From contig JALGUI010000307.1 of NCBI GenBank assembly GCA_029820915.1, positions 1 through 6,692 on the forward strand: a DNA stretch of 6,692 nt. Reading direction: 5' to 3'. Below are positions 1-5,707 of this stretch, piece after piece. Every line of letters begins with the position of its first letter. The first letter of the stretch is position 1. The position numbers and the translations under genes are program-made. Source of the stretch: Candidatus Zipacnadia bacterium (GTDB lineage Bacteria > Armatimonadota > Zipacnadia > Zipacnadales > UBA5352). A model generated the notes under the pieces. The model did no database searches and was not told where the DNA came from. It was given only the letters and a program-made list of their open reading frames with translations.

Positions 1-1
1 C

Positions 2-1645
2 ATCCTGCGGCGCTACGTCGCGGATGAGAGCGTGGACCTGATCTACCTCGACCCGCCCTTCAACTCCAACCAGGCCTACAACGTCATCTTCGCCGAGGAC
101 AACGGCTCGGGCTCCGGCGCCCAGATCCAGGCCTTCGACGACACCTGGCACTGGACCATGGAGACCGCCGAGGCCTTCGCGGAGACCGTCGAGGCGGGCG
201 GGCGCGTCGCCGACACGCTGGTGGCCTTCCGCCGCATGTTGGGCGAGACCGACATGATGGCCTACCTCGCCAACATGGCGCCGCGACTGGTCGAGCTGCG
301 CCGCGTACTCAAGCCCACCGGCTCCATCTACCTGCACTGCGACCCGACCGCCGGCCACTACCTCAAGGTGCTGATGGACGCGATATTCGGGGTTGAGAAC
401 TACGTCAACGAGATCATGTGGAGGAGGTCACACCCGCACGGGAACGTCAGCCGATCCTACGGCGCAATACACGACGTGCTTCTCTTCTACAGCCGAACCG
501 GGAACCACACATGGACGGAGCCCCACAAACCGTACTACTTGGCGGACGGGTCATTGGACCCTGAGCTTGAGGAGAGGGTCCTCAAGCAGTACAGTTTCAT
601 CGACGAGGCGTCTGGACGGCGCTTCCAGGCAACCTCGCTCCTCAACCCCAACCCCGACCGGCCCAACCTGACGTACGAGTTCCTGGGGCACACTCGGGTC
701 TGGCGATGGACCCGGGAGAGGATGCAGGAGGCGTACGATCAGGGCCGCATTTACGTGCCGCGTAACGGTAAGGGAGTCCCGCGGGAGAAGCGCTACCTCG
801 ACGAGCAGGAGGGCATACCTCTCCAGGACATCTGGACCGATGTCAGGCCAATCCCGGCCCAGGCTGCTGAGCGCCTCGGCTACCCCACGCAGAAGCCGGA
901 GGCGTTGCTGGAGCGCATCATCGAGGCGTCCAGCAACGAGGGCGACGTGGTGCTCGACCCGTTCTGCGGGTGCGGGACGACGGTGGTGGTGGCGCACCGG
1001 CTGGGCCGCCGGTGGATCGGCATCGACATCACGCACCTCGCGGTCAACCTGATGAAGCACCGCCTGCAGCACACGTTCGGCGAGGAGGTGCGGGAGCAGT
1101 ACCAGGTGATCGGCGAGCCGACCGACCTCGCCGGGGCCGAGGAGCTGGCCCACCAGAACCGCTTCCAGTTCGAGTTGTGGGCGCTCGGCCTCGTCGGCGC
1201 CCGGCCCGCCGACCCGAAGAAGGGCGCGGACCACGGCATCGACGGTCGGCTCTACTTCCACGAGCCGTCTGGAGGCGCGCCCACGCGGCAGATCGTCATC
1301 TCCGTCAAGTCGGGGAACATCAATCCCGCGCAGGTTCGCGACCTGCGCGGCGTGGTGGAGCGCGAGGGGGCCGCCATCGCGGTGTTCATCACGCTCCACG
1401 AGCCGACGAAGCCGATGCGCGAGGAGGCGGCGGCAGCGGGCTTCTGGTCCCCGGAGCACAACGCGGAGCTCAAGTTCCCACGCATCCAGCTACTGACCAT
1501 CGAGGAGCTATTGGAGGGGGAGGGGATCGACTGCCCCTACCTGCGCCACGGCTCCGCGACCTTCCGCCAGGCCCCGCGCGATAGGCGCCCGACGGCGCGC
1601 GATGAGGAACTGCCGCTGGAGGAGAACCGGGAGGGCCAGATGTGA
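2..1645 (+). CDS. Beta-class DNA methyltransferase fused to Mrr-like PD-(D/E)XK domain (5' partial)
   Basis: A site-specific DNA methyltransferase (amino-N6-adenine or N4-cytosine type) using S-adenosylmethionine, with a restriction-type domain at its C-terminus. The frame is open from the window edge; numbering from the codon at 2, 547 residues remain. Motif IV DPPFN is at 17-21, a probable target-recognition region at about 140-285, TQKP at 296-299, and the SAM-binding motif I DPFCGCGTT at 319-327. Motif IV before motif I marks the beta class. The C-terminal part has GADHGIDG (408-415) and IVISVKSG (431-438), matching the Mrr-type PD-(D/E)XK fold, but with serine where the ExK/QxK acidic or amide residue usually sits. 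It may be a one-chain restriction-modification enzyme or a methyltransferase with a non-cutting domain. The GTG at 32 is not the start: ILRRYVADESVD upstream belongs to the family's usual N-terminus. The last five residues and the stop lie inside a dispersed repeat. The recognition region is GC-poorer than its flanks. Confidence 0.9.
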   Translation: MLRRYVADESVDLIYLDPPFNSNQAYNVIFAEDNGSGSGAQIQAFDDTWHWTMETAEAFAETVEAGGRVADTLVAFRRMLGETDMMAYLANMAPRLVELRRVLKPTGSIYLHCDPTAGHYLKVLMDAIFGVENYVNEIMWRRSHPHGNVSRSYGAIHDVLLFYSRTGNHTWTEPHKPYYLADGSLDPELEERVLKQYSFIDEASGRRFQATSLLNPNPDRPNLTYEFLGHTRVWRWTRERMQEAYDQGRIYVPRNGKGVPREKRYLDEQEGIPLQDIWTDVRPIPAQAAERLGYPTQKPEALLERIIEASSNEGDVVLDPFCGCGTTVVVAHRLGRRWIGIDITHLAVNLMKHRLQHTFGEEVREQYQVIGEPTDLAGAEELAHQNRFQFELWALGLVGARPADPKKGADHGIDGRLYFHEPSGGAPTRQIVISVKSGNINPAQVRDLRGVVEREGAAIAVFITLHEPTKPMREEAAAAGFWSPEHNAELKFPRIQLLTIEELLEGEGIDCPYLRHGSATFRQAPRDRRPTARDEELPLEENREGQM

Positions 1646-1665
1646 AGCATCTGCCGTAGGCCCTC
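1627..1665. repeat. Dispersed palindromic repeat, copy at methyltransferase 3' end
   Basis: These 39 bp match 4542-4580 at 38 positions. The element folds as GAGGGCC (1631-1637) with GGCCCTC (1659-1665), plus an inner stem AGATGT (1638-1643) with GCATCT (1647-1652) around a GAA loop. The single difference, T1643 against C4558, makes the TGA stop of the methyltransferase and keeps the inner stem as a G-T pair. Similarity ends sharply after 1665. Because it sits at the end of a gene it may also work as a transcript-end hairpin, although no T-run follows. Confidence 0.8.
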
Positions 1666-1688
1666 GTTTCCACAACGGCGACGACGGA

Positions 1689-1736
1689 CGACTTCCGCCC
1701 TGGCCCCCCGCCCCCGAAGCTTGTCGGCGGAGGTCG
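1689..1736. repeat. Imperfect inverted repeat between convergent genes
   Basis: Positions 1689-1699 pair with 1726-1736 over 11 bp, including one G-T pair, around a 26-nt C-rich loop. It lies in the 187-bp gap between the convergent methyltransferase and ATPase genes. It could act as a bidirectional transcription stop, but there is no T-run and pairing this long is not rare at such GC content. Confidence 0.3.
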
Positions 1737-1797
1737 GCGTCGGTTGTCCTCGGCTGCACGGCTACTCCTCACCCGGAGGGTAGGGCTCTTTGTCCGC

Positions 1798-1836
1798 GTA
1801 GGTAGCTGGCCCTGCGCGGCTCCGCCGTGCGCCTAC
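1798..1836. terminator. Candidate hairpin at the end of the ATPase gene
   Basis: GCGCGGC (1814-1820) pairs with GCCGTGC (1824-1830) around a TCC loop, with one G-T pair. An outer stem GTAGG (1798-1802) pairs with CCTAC (1832-1836), which overlaps the stop codon of the minus-strand ATPase gene. The position suits a stem-loop that ends or protects transcripts arriving from either side. There is no T-run, so a factor-independent terminator is not demonstrated. Confidence 0.3.
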
Positions 1837-3572
1837 ACCCCCGCCCCGAGGACCTCGATCGACTCGTCGCCGTACTCAGTCGAGAGGTCGGCATAGAGCG
1901 ATAGCAGGGCCTCGATGCCGATGATGCCGCCGCGCAGCTTGGCCATGGCGTCGGCGGCCATGGGCAGCATCCCCTCCGAGATCGCGGTGTGCCGCATCTC
2001 CTGCTCGTCCACGTCGCTGAGCACCATCGACTTGAGCGTCGGCGTCATGCGCATGAGCTCGAACAGGCCGATGCGGCCCGAGAAGCCCGTGCCGCGGCAG
2101 CGCTCGCAGCCCTCACCCTCGGCGACCACGGTGACGCGGTGCTCGGCCAGACGCTTCTGCAGCGCCGGGGCGTCGGCGAGCACCTCCTCGACCTTGCGCG
2201 AGACCTTGCAGTCCGGGCAGATGCGGCGTGCCAGGCGCTGGGCGAGGACCGCTCGCAGGCCGGAGGACACGAGGTAGGGCTCGACGCCCATCTGCAGCAT
2301 GCGGGTGGCGGCGGCGGGGGCGTCGTTGGCGTGCATGCTGGTGAGCACGAGGTGGCCGGTCAGCGCGGCGCGGAAGGACGCCGCCATGGTCTCCTCATCG
2401 CGCGCCTCGCCGACCATGATCACGTCGGGGTCCTGGCGCAGCATGGCGCGCACGTGCTCGGCGAAGCCCACGCCGATGTCGGGCCGCGCGGTGGACTGGT
2501 TCACGCCGTCGAGCTGGTACTCGATGGGGTCCTCGACGGTCTCGATGTTGAGGTCCCTCTGCCGCAGGTGGTGCAGCGCGGCGTAGAGCGATGTAGTCTT
2601 CCCGGAGCCGGTCCCGCCGCACATGGCGAGGAGGCCGCGCGAGGCGTTGAGCAGCGCCTCCATCTGGTCCTGGAGCGGCTTGGACATGCCGAGCTGCTCG
2701 AAGGTGATGTAGAGGCGGTTCTTGTCCAGCAGCCGCATGACGATGTTCTCGCCGTGCACCGTGGGTCGCAGGGCCGAGCGCACGTCGATGCGGCGGCCGG
2801 CGGCCTGAGTAGTGAAGCGGCCGTCCTGGGGGCGGCGGTTCTCGCCGATGTCCAGCCCGGCCATGATCTTCAGGCGCGAGACAAGCGCGTCCTTGATGGT
2901 GTCGGGCAGCGTATGGACCTCGCCGATGATGCCGTCCACGCGATAGCGCAGTTGCAGGCCCTCGCGCTGGGATTCGACGTGGATGTCGCTGGCGCCCATG
3001 CGCACGCCCTGCGTGATGAGCGTGCTGGCGAGGCGCACCACGGCGGGGGCGTCCGAGAGGTCGGCGATGCGATCGACGCCCTCGGCCAGGCCCTCGGCGC
3101 GCGCGGCCATGCTGCCCTCGAGGTCGATGATGTCGTCCGAGGTCCAGTAGGTGTCCATGGCCCACGCGATCTCGGGGTCGGAGACGCGCAGGGGCTTGAC
3201 CTTGTACCCGGTCTGCCGGCGGATCTCATCGATGGTGGTCACGTTGTCGGGGTCGCTCATGGCGACCTCGAGCGTGTCCTCGTGCACGGCCACGGGGAAG
3301 GCGCGCAGGCGGCGCCCCAGCTCGGCGGGGATCATGTTGGTCACCTGCGGGTCGATGTCCAGGTCGTGCAGCGACGAGACCGCGCGGACCTCACCGCCGG
3401 TGGCCTCGCGGATCTGCTCGTGGGTCAGGTAGCCACGCTGCACGGCAAGCTCGAGAGCGGATGTCTCGTCGCTCATGCCATCCTGGTAGACCTCGCGCGC
3501 CTGGTCGGCGGTGATGGCCTTCTGCCTGTGCAGGACGCGCAGGATCTCCTGTTCGCGTTCGAAGTCGATCAT
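1833..3572 (-). CDS. GspE/PilB-family type II secretion or type IV pilus assembly ATPase
   Basis: A cytoplasmic hexameric ATPase that powers pilus extension or type II secretion; 579 residues, about the usual family length. The start at 3572 (MIDFERE) is chosen over an in-frame one at 3776 because the extra 68 residues are arginine-rich and unlike the family, and AGGGGA lies six bases upstream of 3572. Residues about 60-143 resemble the MshEN/T2SSE N-terminal domain. ASDIHVE is at 194-200 and RYRVDG at 209-214, as in the second N-terminal domain. The core has Walker A GGTGSGKTT (319-327), the Asp box VEDPIE (346-351), Walker B with GEARD (388-392) and the His box with LTGHLVLTSMHANDA (404-418). 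A zinc-binding pair C452/C455 and C489/C492 is intact. No pilin, inner-membrane platform or secretin gene is next to it, so the sequence does not decide between pilus and secretion roles. The gene looks intact. Confidence 0.95.
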   Translation of the reverse strand: MIDFEREQEILRVLHRQKAITADQAREVYQDGMSDETSALELAVQRGYLTHEQIREATGGEVRAVSSLHDLDIDPQVTNMIPAELGRRLRAFPVAVHEDTLEVAMSDPDNVTTIDEIRRQTGYKVKPLRVSDPEIAWAMDTYWTSDDIIDLEGSMAARAEGLAEGVDRIADLSDAPAVVRLASTLITQGVRMGASDIHVESQREGLQLRYRVDGIIGEVHTLPDTIKDALVSRLKIMAGLDIGENRRPQDGRFTTQAAGRRIDVRSALRPTVHGENIVMRLLDKNRLYITFEQLGMSKPLQDQMEALLNASRGLLAMCGGTGSGKTTSLYAALHHLRQRDLNIETVEDPIEYQLDGVNQSTARPDIGVGFAEHVRAMLRQDPDVIMVGEARDEETMAASFRAALTGHLVLTSMHANDAPAAATRMLQMGVEPYLVSSGLRAVLAQRLARRICPDCKVSRKVEEVLADAPALQKRLAEHRVTVVAEGEGCERCRGTGFSGRIGLFELMRMTPTLKSMVLSDVDEQEMRHTAISEGMLPMAADAMAKLRGGIIGIEALLSLYADLSTEYGDESIEVLGAGV

Positions 3573-3578
3573 TGCCTG

Positions 3579-3584
3579 TCCCCT
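3579..3584 (-). promoter_or_regulatory. Ribosome binding site of the GspE/PilB ATPase
   Basis: On the minus strand AGGGGA is followed by six bases (CAGGCA) and the ATG at 3572. It is a moderate Shine-Dalgarno match and supports the shorter of two possible starts. No convincing promoter boxes were seen upstream. Confidence 0.55.
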
Positions 3585-3613
3585 ATGCAGGTGTGATCCC
3601 CGGATGCATGTTC

Positions 3614-3628
3614 GCCGGCGGCGCCGGC
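3614..3628. repeat. Perfect GCCGGC-GGC-GCCGGC palindrome
   Basis: GCCGGC (3614-3619), a GGC spacer and GCCGGC (3623-3628) form a perfect 6-bp hairpin or a two-fold symmetric site about 42 bp upstream of the ATPase start codon. It could be an operator in the leader, but GC-only palindromes are frequent in such DNA. Confidence 0.35.
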
Positions 3629-3775
3629 AACTCCTGCGGTACACTGACCGCATCGGGCCCGCGAAGTTCCGCACCGGTGGGATGACGCCGGTCCGGTCGG
3701 AGCCGCTGGAACGGTGCGCAGGCGCGGCCTCGTCCTCCACAAGTGGTCGGGGGCATCTCCTGCGACCCGACGGCA

Positions 3776-3813
3776 TCGGCCCTCCGGGCCGAGGACAGGC
3801 GAGGCGCCCGTCC
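3776..3813. repeat. Pair of adjoining hairpins
   Basis: The first hairpin is TCGGCCC (3776-3782), loop TCC, GGGCCGA (3786-3792), a perfect 7-bp stem. The second follows directly: GGACAGGCG (3793-3801), loop AGG, CGCCCGTCC (3805-3813), nine positions with one A-C mismatch. No second copy was seen in the window. Two hairpins back to back in non-coding DNA resemble half of a REP/BIME-type element. Confidence 0.5.
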
Positions 3814-3916
3814 TACGAGGGCGTTGCGCCGAGGGGAAGCGACCGCTCGGTCCGTAGTGCCAGCGCCCTCGCCTGCACAGGCCGTTGGCCCGGCAGGTCG
3901 CGGCGTCGGTGGGAGC

Positions 3917-4236
3917 GGCGACGCCACGCACCTGTTCCGGACAATGTGCGACGAGCTGAAGGTGCAGAGCTTCGACACGGGCTTCCCGGTGGACTTCGGC
4001 CGGCTGCGGCGGGAGTTGGGACCTCAGGTGCGCATCCAGGGCGGCCCGACGTGGAGCTATTGCGTACGGGCACGCCGGAGCAGGTGCGCGCGGAGACGCA
4101 ACGCATCCTCGAGTCGGGTGTCATGGCGGGCGGGAAGTTCGTGCTGCGGGAGGGCAACAACCTGGCCCCCGGCACGCCGGAGGAGAACGTGGCAGCGATG
4201 TACGCGGCGTGTAAGGAGTTCGGCACGTACGGCTGA
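3917..4236 (+). pseudogene. Uroporphyrinogen decarboxylase (URO-D) family fragment, frameshifted
   Basis: This is the C-terminal third of a URO-D superfamily protein, a family that includes the heme-pathway decarboxylase and cobamide-dependent methyltransferases. The first part, in the frame of position 3917, reads GDATHLFRT, then QSFDTGFPVDF and RIQGGP. At about 4046-4050 the similarity moves to the frame of DVELLRTGTPEQVR, followed by ILESGVMAGGKF, LREGNNLAPGTPEENV and a stop at 4234-4236. Adding one base at the junction restores 107 codons including the stop, so a single-base deletion explains the shift. Nothing upstream of GDATH resembles the rest of the family, which is usually over 330 residues, so about two thirds of the gene is missing. 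It is a decayed, non-functional remnant, unless the frameshift is an assembly error; even then the N-terminal part would be absent. Assignment rests on remembered family motifs. Confidence 0.8.
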
Positions 4237-4274
4237 GGCGACCGCTGTCGTTGTCGTTCGGTCGGCCGTTGCTG

Positions 4275-4396
4275 TTGTGCCCCTCGCGCCCTCGCGAGGG
4301 GGTCGCCCGAAGGGCGACTGCTGTTGGCCGTACGACGGCGACGGCAACGCCAGCGGCGCTGTGCGCCGCCCCCTCGCGGGGGCGCGAGGGGCACAA
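4275..4396. repeat. Long inverted repeat with nested hairpins
   Basis: The arms 4275-4302 and 4369-4396 are 28 bp each and complementary at 27 positions; the remaining pair (T4292 with G4379) is a G-T pair, so an RNA copy could pair along the whole arm. Each arm is itself a hairpin: CCCCTCGCG with CGCGAGGGG around four bases (4280-4301 and 4370-4391). Between the arms sit GTCGCCC-GAA-GGGCGAC (4302-4318) and GCGGCGC-TGT-GCGCCGC (4353-4369), both perfect 7-bp stems. The element begins 39 bp after the stop of the URO-D remnant. No protein is encoded. It may be a short inverted-repeat element or a structured RNA. Confidence 0.85.
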
Positions 4397-4414
4397 AGGC
4401 AACTGCAAACGACC

Positions 4415-4519
4415 GGGAGGGAGCGTAGTCCCTCCCCTCCGAACGACTGGGCTACGGCGAACAACACAGGCCCGAACGGAGTCGGGCCTCTCCAGGCCCG
4501 AACGGAGTCGGGCCTCTCC
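4415..4519. repeat. Composite palindromic repeat, unit 1
   Basis: Hairpin one is GGGAGGGA (4415-4422), loop GCGTAG, TCCCTCCC (4429-4436). A conserved spacer (4437-4467) leads to hairpin two, AGGCCCGA (4468-4475), loop ACGGAG, TCGGGCCT (4482-4489). Positions 4430-4493 match 4576-4639 of unit 2 at 60 of 64 bases. Two of the four differences form a compensatory pair in hairpin two. Hairpin two is duplicated in this unit. Confidence 0.85.
4468..4519. repeat. Tandem 26-bp duplication of the second hairpin
   Basis: Positions 4468-4493 and 4494-4519 are identical 26-bp direct repeats, each made of the AGGCCCGA/TCGGGCCT hairpin plus CTCC. Unit 2 has only one copy, so the duplication is specific to unit 1. 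Perfect identity points to a recent event, for example slippage. Confidence 0.9.
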
Positions 4520-4543
4520 ATGAACGGCGAACGACGAACGGCC

Positions 4544-4639
4544 GGGAGGGCCAGATGCGAAGCATCTGCCGTAGGCCCTCCCCTCCGAACGACTGGGCTA
4601 CGGCGAACGACACAGGCCGGAACGGGGTCCGGCCTCTCC
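4544..4639. repeat. Composite palindromic repeat, unit 2
   Basis: Hairpin one is GGGAGGGCC (4544-4552) with GGCCCTCCC (4574-4582), enlarged by an inner AGATGC-GAA-GCATCT stem (4553-4567) that unit 1 lacks. The spacer (4583-4613) leads to hairpin two, AGGCCGGA (4614-4621), loop ACGGGG, TCCGGCCT (4628-4635). Relative to unit 1, hairpin two has C-G swapped to G-C and hairpin one has A-T swapped to C-G, both keeping the pairing. Its first part recurs at 1627-1665. Both units are followed by the same ATGAACG stretch. Confidence 0.85.
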
Positions 4640-4723
4640 ATGAACGACCACGACAACGGCGCCAGCGCAGGACTTGGCCCCTCTCCCGCGGAAGCTCCCT
4701 CTGATGCCCGACCACGCGAATTC

Positions 4724-4728
4724 GGAGG
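4724..4728 (+). promoter_or_regulatory. Ribosome binding site of the sugar kinase
   Basis: GGAGG lies seven bases before the ATG at 4736. It fixes the start of the kinase even though the same frame is open far upstream through the repeats and the gene remnant. Confidence 0.85.
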
Positions 4729-4735
4729 GAGACCG

Positions 4736-5674
4736 ATGCCCGAGATCATTTCCGTCGGCGAGCTGATCGTGGATGTCATGCGCATGAAAGTGGATGATCC
4801 GCTGGATGAGCCCGGGACCTTCGCCGGGCCCTTCCCCTCCGGCGCGCCCGCGATCTTCACCGACCAGTGCGCGCTGCTCGGGCGCAGCACCGGCTTCATC
4901 GGCGCGGTGGGCGACGATGACTTCGGCCGCATGGACATCCGCCGCTTCGAGGCACATGGCGTGGACACGAGCTACGTCGCGGTCGTCGAAGAGCTGTCCA
5001 CCGGCTGCGCCTTCGTGACCTACTTCTCGGACGGCAGCCGGCGCTTCCTCTTCCACATCGGCAACTCCGCCGCGAGTCACCTGCCCGAACCCCCGCCCGA
5101 GTGGTTCGAGGGCTGCCGGTGGCTGCACGTGTGCGGGTCGTCGCTGTCGGCGGGCGAGCGCATGCGCGAAGGCTGCTACCGCGCGGCGCGGCTGGCGCAC
5201 GAGGCCGGCGGGAAGATCTCCTTCGACCCGAACCTGCGGCCGGAGCTGCTGGGCGGCGAGGAGGCCGTGCGGCAGGTGTGCGCGCCGATCATGGAGATCG
5301 CGTCCCTGGTGCTGCCCAGCGCTTCGGAGGCCGAGGTGCTGACGAAGACCTCGACCGCCGAGGACGCCTGCCGGGCGCTGCTCGATGGCGGGGTCGAGAT
5401 CGTGGCGCTCAAGCGCGGGGCCGAGGGCTGCGTCGCGATTACCGAGGACGAGCAGGTGGAGGTCGCGGGCTACCCGGTGGAGGCGGTCGATCCCACGGGG
5501 GCAGGCGACTGCTTCGACGCCGGCTTCGTGGTGGGCCTGAGCGAGGGCCTGAGCCTGGAGGAGTGCGGGCGGCTGGCCAACGCCTGCGGGGCGGCGGCCG
5601 CGGCCGTGCGCGGACCGATGGAGGGGTCCCTGACCCGGCAGGAAGCCTTCGCCCGAGCGCGAATCGAATCATGA
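4736..5674 (+). CDS. PfkB-family carbohydrate kinase
   Basis: A cytoplasmic ribokinase-fold enzyme that phosphorylates a sugar or sugar derivative with ATP; 312 residues, normal for the family. It opens with ISVGELIVDV (5-14). The substrate-side stretch GPFPSGAPAIF is at 31-41, the first family signature GAVGDDDFG at 56-64, and FDPNLRPELL at 163-172. The second signature DPTGAGDCFDAGF is at 252-264, with D258 as the expected catalytic base and GAGD forming the anion hole. The PSGAPAIF form in place of the common GGxxxN reminds me of kinases annotated as tagatose or related ketose kinases, but the substrate cannot be read from the sequence. The start is set by GGAGG seven bases upstream. A secreted LamG protein follows 33 bp after the stop, which suggests one transcript for taking up and using a carbohydrate. 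No damage is seen. Confidence 0.93.
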   Translation: MPEIISVGELIVDVMRMKVDDPLDEPGTFAGPFPSGAPAIFTDQCALLGRSTGFIGAVGDDDFGRMDIRRFEAHGVDTSYVAVVEELSTGCAFVTYFSDGSRRFLFHIGNSAASHLPEPPPEWFEGCRWLHVCGSSLSAGERMREGCYRAARLAHEAGGKISFDPNLRPELLGGEEAVRQVCAPIMEIASLVLPSASEAEVLTKTSTAEDACRALLDGGVEIVALKRGAEGCVAITEDEQVEVAGYPVEAVDPTGAGDCFDAGFVVGLSEGLSLEECGRLANACGAAAAAVRGPMEGSLTRQEAFARARIES

Positions 5675-5692
5675 GCGCTGCGCAAGCAGACG

Positions 5693-5700
5693 AAGGAGGT
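5693..5700 (+). promoter_or_regulatory. Strong ribosome binding site of the LamG protein
   Basis: AAGGAGGT is a full match to the anti-Shine-Dalgarno sequence and lies seven bases before the GTG at 5708. It favours that GTG over an in-frame GTG at 5699, which overlaps the site itself, and over the ATG at 5671, which is in another frame. Confidence 0.9.
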
Positions 5701-5707
5701 GGACAGC

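Larger units (their letters stand above)
3573..3916. other. Upstream region of the ATPase gene without a recognisable gene
   Basis: This 344-bp stretch lies between the start of the minus-strand ATPase gene and a decayed plus-strand gene fragment. Frames open across it give arginine- and proline-rich translations with no family resemblance. It holds several short palindromes: 3614-3628, a 5-bp stem at 3636-3651 with a six-base loop, a 7-bp pairing of 3670-3676 with 3712-3718, and two adjoining hairpins at 3776-3813. The ATPase promoter should lie here, but I could not identify one. Confidence 0.6.

Noticed and set aside
1989..3596. A 535-residue plus-strand frame opposite the ATPase gene
   Set aside because: Its translation is rich in H, G, A, V and L with no family motifs, as expected for the antisense of a GC-rich gene with all ATPase motifs intact on the other strand.
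3573..3720. A riboswitch in the ATPase leader
   Set aside because: Short stems can be drawn, but none matches a riboswitch class I know, including the cyclic di-GMP types expected near pilus genes.
3573..3776. A 68-residue N-terminal extension of the ATPase
   Set aside because: It is arginine-rich and unlike the family, and a ribosome site precedes the internal ATG at 3572.
4415..4639. A CRISPR array
   Set aside because: There are only two composite units, the intervening sequences are themselves repeated, and no regular spacers or cas genes are present.
3743..5674. A single 643-residue frame running through the gene remnant, the repeats and the sugar kinase
   Set aside because: Only the part from 4736 resembles a protein family over its full length and has a ribosome site. 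The upstream part is a frameshifted remnant plus translated repeats, which happen to lack stops in this GC-rich frame.
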